NCBI GenBank assembly: GCA_023474015.1
Contig: JAMCYN010000172.1
Span: forward strand, 1-45,178
Direction: 5' to 3'
From: Armatimonadota bacterium
GTDB lineage: Bacteria > Armatimonadota > UBA5829
Length of the DNA stretch: 45,178 nucleotides
Position 1 is the first letter of the stretch, and every line of letters starts with the position of its first letter. The notes below the pieces were generated by a model. It was given only the letters and a program-made list of their open reading frames with translations, did no database searches and was not told where the DNA came from. A program made the translations under genes and the position numbers. Below are positions 16,243-24,542 of this stretch, piece by piece.

Positions 16243-16830
16243 CTACCTTTTCCCGCCGCCAGTCAAGTCCGCCGGGCAGCCAATGTGCACGAACTCGTTC
16301 AGCGCGAGAGCGCACCGACCCTTCGCTCGAAACTCCATCCGGGCTGTCCCGTGTCCGTCGGACGTCAGGAGCAAACTTACCCGACACGTCGCCCCCATGC
16401 TTGGAAGCAGCGACATCTGGTGCTCCTCCGAAGGATCAGCGGCGTTGGCGTCCACGAAACAGGCCGTGGCATCGCCCGCGCCCCAGTACCAGACATTGAA
16501 CGCAATCGCGTAAGTCTTATTGGGACCGAGCATGCCGAACTCCGTGCCGACCGACCGGATGACGGCATCATTGTGATCCTGACGAATTTTGTTCACATCT
16601 CCGCCGAATGGAATACGGTCCCATCTATACTCGATCTCCCTTTTCGGATAGGCGCCGGGGCACCACGGGCCCGTGCGAGCGCCAATGGCAAACGGCGCGA
16701 CCCGGATCGGGTCCGGCATCTGAATCTCCGCGTAGGCAGGCACGTCGGAATCCGGAGCGGGACCCCGCCCGACGGGGTTGGCATGCCCTGCCACGCAGAT
16801 GATCAGCGGCAGAATGGTTAAGTAACGCAT
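16243..16830 (-). CDS. Secreted protein of unknown function
   Basis: I do not recognise this 195-residue protein. It has a signal peptide (MRYLTILPLIICVAGHA) and a mature part with several cysteines (in GPWCPGAYPKR, TACFVDAN, GATCRVSL, GRCALAL and HIGCPADL) that could form disulfides. The beta-rich sequence includes YAIAFNVWYWGAGDATACF. GGAGG lies nine bases before the ATG, so the start is secure. It is divergent from the accB operon and sits upstream of the envelope block. A surface or extracellular role is inferred from the signal peptide and neighbours only. Confidence 0.65.
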   Translation of the reverse strand: MRYLTILPLIICVAGHANPVGRGPAPDSDVPAYAEIQMPDPIRVAPFAIGARTGPWCPGAYPKREIEYRWDRIPFGGDVNKIRQDHNDAVIRSVGTEFGMLGPNKTYAIAFNVWYWGAGDATACFVDANAADPSEEHQMSLLPSMGATCRVSLLLTSDGHGTARMEFRAKGRCALALNEFVHIGCPADLTGGGKR

Positions 16831-16920
16831 TGCTTTGCCTCCAATGAGAAGTCTATATGCGCTATAAATATCGGGGGACGTCCGGCATTTAAGAACGCTA
16901 CATTAAGGGTGAATTTGGCG

Positions 16921-16938
16921 TTGCCCGGCCCCGGGCAA
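16921..16938. promoter_or_regulatory. Palindrome upstream of the accB promoter
   Basis: TTGCCCGG and CCGGGCAA are perfect inverted repeats separated by two bases. The palindrome lies six bases ahead of the -35 of the accB operon and between divergent genes, a position suited to an operator. No regulator is identified. Confidence 0.4.
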
Positions 16939-16944
16939 GGTTCC

Positions 16945-16974
16945 TTGACACTCACGAAAGCCGGATGCTATACT
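16945..16974 (+). promoter_or_regulatory. Sigma70-like promoter of the accB-hom-thrC-purC operon
   Basis: TTGACA (16945-16950) and TATACT (16969-16974) are 18 bases apart. Transcription should begin near 16981, leaving a leader of about 89 bases before the accB start. Confidence 0.7.
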
Positions 16975-17014
16975 ACCGTTGACTGTGGAGACGTTGGTTG
17001 TAAAGAGAACTGCG

Positions 17015-17045
17015 GGAGGATGGTCGGCCCATCCTTCTGCTTTTT
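17015..17045 (+). terminator. Hairpin with T-tract in the accB leader (possible attenuator)
   Basis: AGGATGG (17017-17023) pairs with CCATCCT (17029-17035), and two more pairs (one G-U) extend the stem. TGC and five T (17041-17045) follow. This is the form of an intrinsic terminator placed between the promoter and accB. No leader peptide rich in regulatory codons is seen, so attenuation by another signal, or no regulation, remains possible. Confidence 0.45.
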
Positions 17046-17069
17046 GTGCGTGGCCGGGGAGGCGCTTGA

Positions 17070-17564
17070 TTGGGTAGGCTGGATGTTGACGTTTCGGAAG
17101 TGCGGAAGCTTGTCGAGCTTGTGGAGACTCACAACCTCGAAGAGCTGACTGTTGAGGACGCTGATCTGTCCATCACCGTACGCGGACGCGCAGCACAGCC
17201 CGCGGCGCCGGCGGTGGTGAGATCGGAGCCTCATGGGGCGGCGCCTGAACCCGCGCTTGAGTTGCCTGCGGAAGCCGAGCTTGAGGAAGTAGAGGCCCCG
17301 GCTGAGTTCGAGGGCGATATCGTGGATATCACCACCTCTCTCGTGGGCGTATTCTACAGAGCGCCTGCCCCCGATGCTCCGAACTTCGTGGAAGTGGGCG
17401 ACACTATTGAGGTCGGCTCCGAGATCGGCATCATCGAAGCAATGAAAGTGTTCAGCCCAATACCCAGTGAGGTGGCGGGGGAAGTTGTGGACATACCGGC
17501 GGAGAACGGCAAGCTCGTGCAGCAGGGGGACGTGCTCGTACGGGTCCGGGTGCATGAGGAGTAG
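17070..17564 (+). CDS. accB: Biotin carboxyl carrier protein of acetyl-CoA carboxylase
   Basis: AccB carries the biotin that shuttles CO2 between biotin carboxylase and carboxyltransferase in fatty acid synthesis. The 164-residue protein has the usual N-terminal VRKLVELVETHNLEELTVED, an Ala/Pro/Glu-rich linker, and the biotinyl domain with EAMKVF, where Lys126 takes the biotin. The TTG start at 17070 is preceded by GGGGAGG with seven bases spacing. accB is usually followed by accC; here it is followed by hom after three bases, which is unusual. Expression is under the promoter at 16945. Confidence 0.93.
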   Translation: MGRLDVDVSEVRKLVELVETHNLEELTVEDADLSITVRGRAAQPAAPAVVRSEPHGAAPEPALELPAEAELEEVEAPAEFEGDIVDITTSLVGVFYRAPAPDAPNFVEVGDTIEVGSEIGIIEAMKVFSPIPSEVAGEVVDIPAENGKLVQQGDVLVRVRVHEE

Positions 17565-17567
17565 GTA

Positions 17568-18854
17568 TTGAAAGACGTAATCAATATCGGCGTGATCGGC
17601 TTTGGAATCGTGGGCAGTGGGGCGGTCAAGATTCTGATCGACAATCAGGACTCGATCCGGCGGAAGGTCGGATCAGCCCTGCGCGTCAAGAAAATCGCCG
17701 ACCTGGACATCACGACGCCCCGCCCGGTGGATATCGATAAGAGTATCCTCACCACGAACGCCGACGAAGTCATCAACGACCCGGATATCGATATCGTGAT
17801 CGAAACCATCGGCGGAGTCAAGCCTGCTGGGGATTTCATCAGGCGGTCGCTCCAGGCAGGCAAGCACGTCGCCACGGCCAACAAGGAACTCATAGCGAAA
17901 GAAGGCGCATCTCTGCTGCCTCTGGCGGGTGAACTCGGACGCGATCTTATGTTCGAGGCAAGCGTTGGCGGCGGGATTCCCATTATCCGCCCGATGAAAG
18001 CCTGCCTGGCCGGAAACGAAGTCCTCGAAGTGAAGGGTATCGTTAACGGAACCACGAACTACATCCTCTCGCGAATGGCACAGGAAGGACTGGACTTCGG
18101 GGCAGTGCTCAAGGACGCCCAGGCGAAGGGCTATGCCGAGGCGGACCCGACTGCCGATGTCGAAGGCCACGACGCGGCGTATAAAGTGTCGATCCTGGCG
18201 TCGATTGCGTTTACGAGCAGAGTAGATGTGACCAAAGTCTACCGCGAAGGCATCACAAAAGTCAGCGCCGAGGATATGAAATACGCCGATGAGCTCGGCT
18301 ACGTGATCAAGCTCCTGGCGATTGCCAAGCAGATCGATGGCGGAATGCTGGTGCGCGTGCACCCGGCGTTCGTACCGAAGAGCCATCCGCTTGCGAACGT
18401 GAACGGCGTTTTCAACGGGATTTACGTGAAGGGAAACGCGGTCGGCGAGGTGATGTTCTACGGGCCGGGCGCGGGATCGCTCGCGGCGGGGAGCGCGGTG
18501 GTCGGAGATGTCATCGATATCGCCCGCAATATCAACCATGGCTCGACTTCACGAATATCCTGCACCTGCTTCGAGCGCCGCGAAATGCTGAGCATGGATA
18601 GGGTCACGGGCAAGAACTACGTGCGTATCCTCGCCGAAGACAAGCCCAGGGTGCTTGCGGCAATCGCGACGGAGTTCGCCAATAACGATGTGAGCATCGA
18701 ATCGGTGCTGCAACGGGTCCGGCCCGATACGAAGGCCGAAATCGTCTGGCTGACCCACGAGGCCGGCGAGCCGAATATGAGAAAGGCGCTCGACGCGATC
18801 CGCAAGCTGCCGGTAGTCGCCGGGATAAGCAACTGGATCCGCGTAGAGGAGTAA
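17568..18854 (+). CDS. hom: Homoserine dehydrogenase
   Basis: This enzyme reduces aspartate-4-semialdehyde to homoserine with NAD(P)H, at the branch to threonine and methionine. The 428 residues begin with the nucleotide-binding GFGIVGSGAV (11-20). VNGTTNYIL and EADPTADVEGHDAAYKVSIL mark the catalytic domain, and the C-terminal ACT domain (about 345-428; RVLAAIATEFANNDVSIESVLQR) is the usual threonine-sensing regulatory part. The start is TTG 17568, with GAGGAG in the end of accB as ribosome site. It is cotranscribed with thrC, four bases downstream. Confidence 0.96.
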   Translation: MKDVINIGVIGFGIVGSGAVKILIDNQDSIRRKVGSALRVKKIADLDITTPRPVDIDKSILTTNADEVINDPDIDIVIETIGGVKPAGDFIRRSLQAGKHVATANKELIAKEGASLLPLAGELGRDLMFEASVGGGIPIIRPMKACLAGNEVLEVKGIVNGTTNYILSRMAQEGLDFGAVLKDAQAKGYAEADPTADVEGHDAAYKVSILASIAFTSRVDVTKVYREGITKVSAEDMKYADELGYVIKLLAIAKQIDGGMLVRVHPAFVPKSHPLANVNGVFNGIYVKGNAVGEVMFYGPGAGSLAAGSAVVGDVIDIARNINHGSTSRISCTCFERREMLSMDRVTGKNYVRILAEDKPRVLAAIATEFANNDVSIESVLQRVRPDTKAEIVWLTHEAGEPNMRKALDAIRKLPVVAGISNWIRVEE

Positions 18855-18858
18855 TTCA

Positions 18859-19944
18859 ATGGCGATGACCGAAGTAAGAGCAAGTTTCAAGCGTATGCCG
18901 CTGATCGAGAGGTATCGGGATTTCTTGCCGGTGACGGAGAAGACCCCGATCGTGTCGCTGCTGGAGGGATATACCCCGATGATACGGGTGGACCGCCTGG
19001 CCTCGATGATCAGCGATAAGATAACGATGTATGTCAAATTCGAGGGCATGAACCCCACCGGCAGCTTCAAGGACCGTGGGATGACCATGGCGATCAGCAA
19101 GGCCGTCGAGGAGGGCAGTAGGGCGACCATCTGCGCATCCACCGGCAATACCGCCGCCTCAGCCGCTGCATACTCGGCGAGGGCGGGGCTTGTGTGCGCG
19201 GTCATATTGCCGAAGGGCGAGGTCGCGCTGGGTAAGGTGTCGCAGTCGATGATGCACGGCGCGAAGGTGATAGCAATCGACGGCAACTTCGACGACGCGC
19301 TCAATATTGTCCTGGACATCACCAAGAAATACCCCATCACGCTGGTCAACTCGCTGAACCCGTTCAGGATCGAGGGACAGAAGACCGGCGCGTTCGAGAT
19401 TTGTGATGATCTGGGCCATGCGCCGACCTATCACGCGATCCCCGTCGGCAACGCGGGAAATATTACTGCATATTGGGCAGGATACAAGGCGTACCACGCG
19501 GCCGGAATTATCGACAGGCTTCCGGCCGTGCTGGGCTTCCAGGCGGCGAAATCCGCGCCGATAGTCGAGGGTCACCCCATCGAGAATCCTGAGACGATTG
19601 CCACGGCCATCCGCATCGGCAACCCCGCGAGCTGGAAGACAGCCGAGGCCGCGCGGGACGAGTCCGGCGGCTCGATAGAAAAAGTGACCGACGAGGAAAT
19701 CACCGATGCCCAGAAACTGCTGGCAAGGACCGAGGGAGTCTTCTGCGAGCCTGCGTCCGCGGCGTCGGTCGCGGGAGTTATCAAGAAGGCCAAGGAAGGT
19801 TTCTTTACGGAGCGGTGCGAGGTCGTCTGCATCCTGACGGGACACGGCCTCAAGGACCCGAAGCGGGCAATGGAGATTTGCGACCCGTTCATCGAGCTGC
19901 CCGCCGATACCGACGCCGTCGCCAGGGAGATGAAGCTGATATGA
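18859..19944 (+). CDS. thrC: Threonine synthase
   Basis: This PLP enzyme converts O-phosphohomoserine to threonine. The 361-residue length and the start ITPIVSLLEGYTPM-like region fit the short thrC class of Gram-positives and actinobacteria. Lys71 in PTGSFKDRG binds PLP, and CASTGNTAASAAAYSARAG and VGNAGNITAYWAGY form the phosphate and substrate loops. GAGGAG lies ahead of the ATG. The stop overlaps the purC start by ATGA. Hom and ThrC flank the missing kinase step, for which a candidate lies at 21154. Confidence 0.96.
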   Translation: MAMTEVRASFKRMPLIERYRDFLPVTEKTPIVSLLEGYTPMIRVDRLASMISDKITMYVKFEGMNPTGSFKDRGMTMAISKAVEEGSRATICASTGNTAASAAAYSARAGLVCAVILPKGEVALGKVSQSMMHGAKVIAIDGNFDDALNIVLDITKKYPITLVNSLNPFRIEGQKTGAFEICDDLGHAPTYHAIPVGNAGNITAYWAGYKAYHAAGIIDRLPAVLGFQAAKSAPIVEGHPIENPETIATAIRIGNPASWKTAEAARDESGGSIEKVTDEEITDAQKLLARTEGVFCEPASAASVAGVIKKAKEGFFTERCEVVCILTGHGLKDPKRAMEICDPFIELPADTDAVAREMKLI

Positions 19945-20876
19945 TCGTGACCTCGACAGACATTCAGGGCCTGAGGAAGCACGCGACCGGCAAGGTGCGC
20001 GATGTCTATGACTTAGGCGATTCGCTGCTGATCATCGCGACGGACCGGATATCCGCGTTCGATGTCGTGCTGCCGAGCGGTATTCCCGACAAGGGCAAGG
20101 TGCTGACGCAGATATCGCTCTTCTGGTTCGATCTGACCTCGGATATCATCGAGAACCACGTGATCAGTGCCGATATTGACGAGATTCTGGCGCGGATAGG
20201 CAAGACCGGCGCATCGAACCCGGAGCAGTATCGCGAGATGCTTGATGGCCGTTCGATGATTACCCAAAAGGCCAATCCCACGCCGATCGAGTGCGTTGTC
20301 AGAGGGTATCTCGCGGGGTCCGCATGGAAAGAATACTCCGCTCTGAAAGCGGCGGCGGGCAATGGCGATGCGATAGTCCTGCACGGCGTGACGCTGCCAT
20401 CCGATATGGTCGAGAGCCAGAAGATGCCGGAACCGGTGTTCACGCCCTCCACCAAGGAATCGACCGGCCACGACATCAACATCAGCGCCGAGCGTGCGCG
20501 AGAGATCGTCGGGGACGAGATGGGCCGCCAGCTCGAGGCCGCGGCTGTGGCGCTGTATAATCGGGCGTCGGAGTACGCGGCTGAGCGCGGGATCATCATT
20601 TGCGACACCAAGTTCGAGTTCGGCGAGTTCGACGGGCGGCTGATTGTGATAGACGAGGCCCTAACGCCGGATTCGTCGAGGTTCTGGGATGCAAAAGTCT
20701 ATCAGCCCGGCAAGGGCCAGCCGAGCTTCGACAAGCAGTTCGTTCGGGACTACCTCTTAACACTGGACTGGGATCAGACCTACCCGGGTCCCGAACTGCC
20801 GTCGGAGATAATTGAGAAGACGGCGGATAAGTATAGAGAGGCGTATCGAAGGATCGTTGGAAGGAAGCTTGGTTAG
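19941..20876 (+). CDS. purC: Phosphoribosylaminoimidazole-succinocarboxamide synthase
   Basis: PurC (SAICAR synthase) joins CAIR and aspartate with ATP in purine synthesis. The 311-residue protein shows GKVRDVYDLGDSLLIIATDRISAFDVVLP, PIECVVRGYLAGSAWKEY, STKESTGHDINIS and DEALTPDSSRFWDA, all family hallmarks. Its length fits the longer PurC group. The start at 19941 forms an ATGA overlap with thrC, so it is translated by coupling; a longer open frame upstream only rereads thrC. No other pur gene is adjacent. Both pathways draw on aspartate, which may explain the grouping. Confidence 0.96.
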   Translation: MIVTSTDIQGLRKHATGKVRDVYDLGDSLLIIATDRISAFDVVLPSGIPDKGKVLTQISLFWFDLTSDIIENHVISADIDEILARIGKTGASNPEQYREMLDGRSMITQKANPTPIECVVRGYLAGSAWKEYSALKAAAGNGDAIVLHGVTLPSDMVESQKMPEPVFTPSTKESTGHDINISAERAREIVGDEMGRQLEAAAVALYNRASEYAAERGIIICDTKFEFGEFDGRLIVIDEALTPDSSRFWDAKVYQPGKGQPSFDKQFVRDYLLTLDWDQTYPGPELPSEIIEKTADKYREAYRRIVGRKLG

Positions 20877-20940
20877 TTAAGAATCAAGTTCCGTCCGTGG
20901 ACAGCCCGCAATGCTTGGCTTCTGAACGAAGCCGTAAGTC

Positions 20941-21068
20941 TTGTCATCGTGAGGAGGAACAGTCCTTGTCATCCTGAGGAGGAACGACGAAGGATCTGCT
21001 TTTGGCACTTCTTTGTAATGCATACATTCAGTGCAAAGCAGATGCTTCGACTACGCTCAGCATGACAA
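20941..21068. repeat. Dispersed palindromic repeat, copy B with partial duplication
   Basis: The full hairpin unit runs from 20966 (TTGTCATCCTGAGGAGGAAC) to 21068 (ATGACAA). A 20-base fragment of the left arm (TTGTCATCGTGAGGAGGAAC) is repeated just upstream at 20941. It lies between purC and the phosphoglycerate-mutase-like gene. Confidence 0.85.
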
Positions 21069-21153
21069 GACTTCTACGTTCGCATGATGTATATGGCCAC
21101 TCATGAATTACTCGACATCGGATCACGCTAAGAGTGGTACCACCAAAATTGAT

Positions 21154-22341
21154 ATGAAGTACCTTCTGATCATATTCGACGGCATGGCCGACGAACCGCT
21201 TGCGGAGCTTGATGGAAGAACTCCGATGCAGGTAGCCCGGAAGCCCTATATGGACGCTCTTGCCGCCCAGGGCAGGATCGGGGCCGCGAACACGACTCCG
21301 CTGGGGATGTCGCCGGGCAGCGATGTCACGAACATGGGCATCCTTGGCTATGACCCGCTGAAGTACTACACGGGCCGGGGCGCTATCGAGGCGGCGAGCC
21401 TTCAGATTCCGATGGAGACGACGGACGCCGTCTTCCGCACGAATTTGGTCTCGACCGACGGCGAGCTGATGCTCGACTCCAGCGCGGGGCATATCAGCAC
21501 CGGCGAGGCGCGTGAGCTGATAAAGGTCGTTGACGAAAAGCTCTCCAGCAGCGCGATCAAGTTCTACCCGGGTGTCAGTTATCGGCATATCATGGTATGG
21601 CGCGGAGGGTCGGACAATGTCCACTGCAGCGCGCCCTATAAGTTCCATGACAAGCCTTTTCGGGATTACCTGCCCGAGGGGGACGGCGACGGCAAGCTGA
21701 TCAACCTTATACAAGATTCTTATGAAATCTTAGACAGTCACCCGATCAACAAATGCAGGCGCGATGAAGGCCACCACCCAGCTAACATGATCTGGTTTTG
21801 GGGCGAAAGCCATCTGCCGGCCATCCCGAGCTTCTCCACGCTCTTCGGCAAAGCGGGCGCGGTGGTCGCGGCGGTCGATTTGATCAAGGGCCTCGGGCGG
21901 ATGGTCGGCCTGACGGTATTTGACGTGCCTGGGGCGACCGGATACGTCGATACCAACTACCTCGGCAAGGGGCAGTATGCGCTCGCCGCGCTGGATAAGT
22001 ATGACTTCGTGTGGGTGCATGTCGAGGCCCCCGATGAGGCTGGACATGAGCGCGACATCGAAAAGAAGATCGAGGCTATCGAAAACTGCGACAGTCTAGT
22101 GCTCGGAACTATCTTGAATGGCGTCAAGCAGCGCGGGGAGGACATCCGAATCCTCCTAATGCCGGACCACCCCACCCCAATCGCCACCGGCTCGCACTCG
22201 CCTGAGAAAGTGCCGTTCATTCTCTTCGATTCCACGAAGCCCGAGCGCAATAGCCTGCCGATGGACGAGCGCGGCGCCCAGGACACGAAGCTGGTGATCG
22301 AGTTTGCGCCGAACTTGATGCCGATGCTTCTTGGGAAATAG
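21154..22341 (+). CDS. Phosphoglycerate-mutase-like protein, proposed homoserine kinase
   Basis: The 395-residue protein belongs to the cofactor-independent phosphoglycerate mutase / alkaline phosphatase superfamily. It starts MKYLLIIFDGMADEP (metal Asp9), with MSPGSDVTNMGILGYDP giving the metal-bound Ser56. VHVEAPDEAGHERDIEKKIEAIE and MPDHPTPIATGSHSPEKVPFILF supply the other metal ligands. One branch of this family is modelled in TIGRFAMs as a proposed homoserine kinase (TIGR02535). The position just behind hom-thrC-purC, with no GHMP-type thrB in view, supports that role here, though 2,3-bisphosphoglycerate-independent PGM activity is the alternative. The start was placed at the conserved MKYLL; no good ribosome site is visible. 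Confidence 0.8.
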   Translation: MKYLLIIFDGMADEPLAELDGRTPMQVARKPYMDALAAQGRIGAANTTPLGMSPGSDVTNMGILGYDPLKYYTGRGAIEAASLQIPMETTDAVFRTNLVSTDGELMLDSSAGHISTGEARELIKVVDEKLSSSAIKFYPGVSYRHIMVWRGGSDNVHCSAPYKFHDKPFRDYLPEGDGDGKLINLIQDSYEILDSHPINKCRRDEGHHPANMIWFWGESHLPAIPSFSTLFGKAGAVVAAVDLIKGLGRMVGLTVFDVPGATGYVDTNYLGKGQYALAALDKYDFVWVHVEAPDEAGHERDIEKKIEAIENCDSLVLGTILNGVKQRGEDIRILLMPDHPTPIATGSHSPEKVPFILFDSTKPERNSLPMDERGAQDTKLVIEFAPNLMPMLLGK

Positions 22342-22378
22342 TGGAGTGTGGAAAGTGGAGAGTGGAGAGTCCGGAAGG
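22341..22378. repeat. Short tandem repeat at the start of tilS
   Basis: Imperfect GTGGAGA/GTGGAAA units fill the bases between the preceding stop codon and the first conserved tilS codons. The unit ends GAGAGTCCGGAAGGGA, matching 8893-8914. Confidence 0.6.
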
Positions 22379-23728
22379 GAAATAATCATCGCCGCGCGGC
22401 GCTTCCACATGTTCGACCCCGACGATAAGGTCCTGGTAGCCGTATCGGGCGGGCCGGATTCGGTCGCCATGCTCCACGCGCTCCACACCCACGCCGATGA
22501 GTTCGGCATATCTCTTCACATAGCCCACATAAACCACGGGCTTCGCGGCAAAGAGTCCAATATTGACCAAGAATTTGTACGTAATCTTGGACATCAATTT
22601 GGGCTGCCGGTCAGTGTTCGCAAGGTCGATATCCCCGCGGTTCGCAAGGAAATGCGGGTAGGCGAGGAAGAAGCGGCGCGAATCGTCCGATATCAGTGCC
22701 TTGAAGAGATTGCTCGGGAAGTCGGCGCGGGCAAGATCGCGGTCGGCCACACGGCTGATGATCGGGCGGAGTCAGTGCTGCTCAATATCATCCGTGGAAC
22801 AGGCACCGACGGGCTTGGCTCGATCCGGCCCGTGCGCGGAAACATCGTCCGGCCTCTGATTGAGACGACCCGCAAGGAAGTCGAAGAATACATCGCCCAG
22901 AACCGCCTGCCCTACCGTGTCGACGAAAGCAATATGGACGTCACATACGCGCGCAGTCGAGTCCGCCATGAACTCTTGCCCCTGCTCGAACGCGACTACA
23001 ACCCCCAGATCAGGCGCGCGCTCATCAATCTCGCGGATATCGCGTGCGCTGAGAGCGAGTTTCTAAACGACTCGGCGGCTTCGGAGGCTGCCCAAATACT
23101 TCGAGAAGGCGCACTCGACGCGGAGCTGCTTGCTGCTCTGCCATCCGCAATCCAGCGGCGCATCATTCGGGCCGAGGTAGAAAAGCTCAAGGACCTCAGC
23201 TTCGAGCAGGTCGAACGCGTCGTGGAGGCGATTCGGCGAGGGGAAGACTTCGTTATCACTCTGCCGTCGGGCACGCTGTACGCCGAGAGAGCCGGTGATA
23301 AGTTCGAGGTCCGGGGTCTGCAGAGACTGCCGCACGTGGAGCCTTTCGATATCGAATTGCAGATTCCAGGGCATACGCGCATCCCGGCCATCGATGTCAC
23401 AATCACAGCGGAGATCGTCGATTCACCACGTCCGGAGAAACTGCCCCCCACCCAAGCGCTCATAGACCAGGCGGCAATCACCGGCAAGCTTCGGGTGAGG
23501 AACATCCGGCCGGGCGACCGCATCGTCCCGTTCGGAATGCGCGAATCGAAAAAGTTGCAGGATGTGTTCGTGGACAAGAAGATACCGAGGCGCGAACGCA
23601 TAAATACCCCCATTGTCGTTGACGATGCCAAGATCGTATGGGCAATTGGGGTAATCAGTTCGGATACGACAAAAGTGACCGAACAGACCCGCGGCGCTAT
23701 CCGCCTGTCCGCTATCGGGCCTAAATAA
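22355..23728 (+). CDS. tilS: tRNA(Ile)-lysidine synthetase
   Basis: TilS changes C34 of tRNA(Ile2) to lysidine so that it reads AUA. The protein (about 457 residues) has the PP-loop VAVSGGPDSVAM (31-36 core), HINHGLRGKESNID, VGHTADDRAESVLLNIIRGTG, RPLIETTRKEVEEYI and the C-terminal TilS domain RNIRPGDRIVPFGMRESKKLQDVF. The start is uncertain because the first codons are a tandem repeat. GTG 22355 has GGAG eight bases upstream, while TTG 22331 and GTG 22346 are alternatives. It follows the homoserine kinase candidate by 13 bases and is likely cotranscribed. Confidence 0.94.
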   Translation: MESGESGREIIIAARRFHMFDPDDKVLVAVSGGPDSVAMLHALHTHADEFGISLHIAHINHGLRGKESNIDQEFVRNLGHQFGLPVSVRKVDIPAVRKEMRVGEEEAARIVRYQCLEEIAREVGAGKIAVGHTADDRAESVLLNIIRGTGTDGLGSIRPVRGNIVRPLIETTRKEVEEYIAQNRLPYRVDESNMDVTYARSRVRHELLPLLERDYNPQIRRALINLADIACAESEFLNDSAASEAAQILREGALDAELLAALPSAIQRRIIRAEVEKLKDLSFEQVERVVEAIRRGEDFVITLPSGTLYAERAGDKFEVRGLQRLPHVEPFDIELQIPGHTRIPAIDVTITAEIVDSPRPEKLPPTQALIDQAAITGKLRVRNIRPGDRIVPFGMRESKKLQDVFVDKKIPRRERINTPIVVDDAKIVWAIGVISSDTTKVTEQTRGAIRLSAIGPK

Positions 23729-23757
23729 TAGAGGAGAGCGGAAAGCGGAAAGCCTCG
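23729..23757. repeat. Short tandem repeat (GCGGAAA type)
   Basis: GAGAGCGGAAAGCGGAAAGC lies directly after the tilS stop and is of the same style as the other short tandem repeats in intergenic regions. Confidence 0.5.
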
Positions 23758-23826
23758 AACCTTGATCAGAAAACGGGTGCTGCCCATCTAACATGCGGTG
23801 CCTAATCTCTGCGCGAAGCCATAAGT

Positions 23827-23928
23827 CTTGTCATTCTGAGCCAAAGGCGAAGAATCTGCTTTGAACCCTTCGTGGTAGTCCATGCCTTCAGTTCAAAGCA
23901 GATGCTTCGCTGCACTCAGCATGACAAG
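23827..23928. repeat. Dispersed palindromic repeat, copy C
   Basis: A full copy runs from CTTGTCATTCTGAG to CTCAGCATGACAAG, with arms of about 40 bases, between the convergent tilS and Spy-like genes. Flanking CGAAGCCATAAGT (left) and CAGCGTTCGTGCG (right) extend the similarity seen in copies D and E. Confidence 0.85.
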
Positions 23929-23969
23929 ATTCCAGCGTTCGTGCGAAATCCAGCAGGCGTGCAGCCCCT

Positions 23970-24449
23970 TTAGCCGCCCATATCTCCCCCCATCCAGCAG
24001 CCTTTCCGCATGTGGCCGAGATGGGCCTTGAGCATGGCGCGGGCCTTGATCTTTTGCGCCGGAGTGAGGACATTATAAGCCTGGACTGCATGGTCGACGG
24101 CCATGTCTCTCAACTGAGCCTTGAGCGGATCAATCTCGGATAGCAGATTCTTGATCGCCGCCGCATCGGGCTGATCGACCGACCAAAGAGCAACCATCTG
24201 CTCACATTTAGCTCGCAATTGCTCGCGCGTATCCTTTGTAGCATTCATAAAGTCCATATGGATCTGCTTGATCTTATCCATCTGGTCTTTGGTCAATGCC
24301 AACTCCCGCGCGATCTTGCCCTGAGTCCAGTCGCAGATCATGCCGCCACCGGCGTTTCGAGGCCCCATCCTGGGGGCTTGAGCCACTACGACCGTCGCTG
24401 TGATCACCAGCACAGCGATTGCGCTAAACATAGAGAACCTGTTTCGCAT
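23970..24449 (-). CDS. Periplasmic Spy/CpxP/ZraP-like protein (LTxxQ repeats)
   Basis: The 159-residue exported protein has a signal peptide (NRFSMFSAIAVLVITATVVVAQA). The helical body carries the two LTxxQ motifs of the Spy/CpxP/ZraP group: LTKDQ (52-56) and LTPAQ (128-132). Family members are periplasmic chaperones or metal-linked stress proteins that form helical dimers. The C-terminus is rich in His, Cys, Met and Gly (HLGHMRKGCWMGGDMGG), which might bind metal. GGGAGG lies nine bases ahead of the ATG. It is downstream of an NlpC/P60 gene on the same strand, 93 bases away. Confidence 0.85.
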   Translation of the reverse strand: MRNRFSMFSAIAVLVITATVVVAQAPRMGPRNAGGGMICDWTQGKIARELALTKDQMDKIKQIHMDFMNATKDTREQLRAKCEQMVALWSVDQPDAAAIKNLLSEIDPLKAQLRDMAVDHAVQAYNVLTPAQKIKARAMLKAHLGHMRKGCWMGGDMGG

Positions 24450-24542
24450 TCTTCAAACCTCCCGTCTACGCAGATAGTTAGTACTACCCAAGACAGTCGG
24501 CAACCACGCGAGGCAAGTGTCGTACGGAGAGCGAAAAAGCGG

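Noticed and set aside
16909..17148. Leader peptide of 79 codons ahead of accB
   Set aside because: It overlaps the accB start out of frame, begins ahead of the predicted promoter and has no regulatory codon run.
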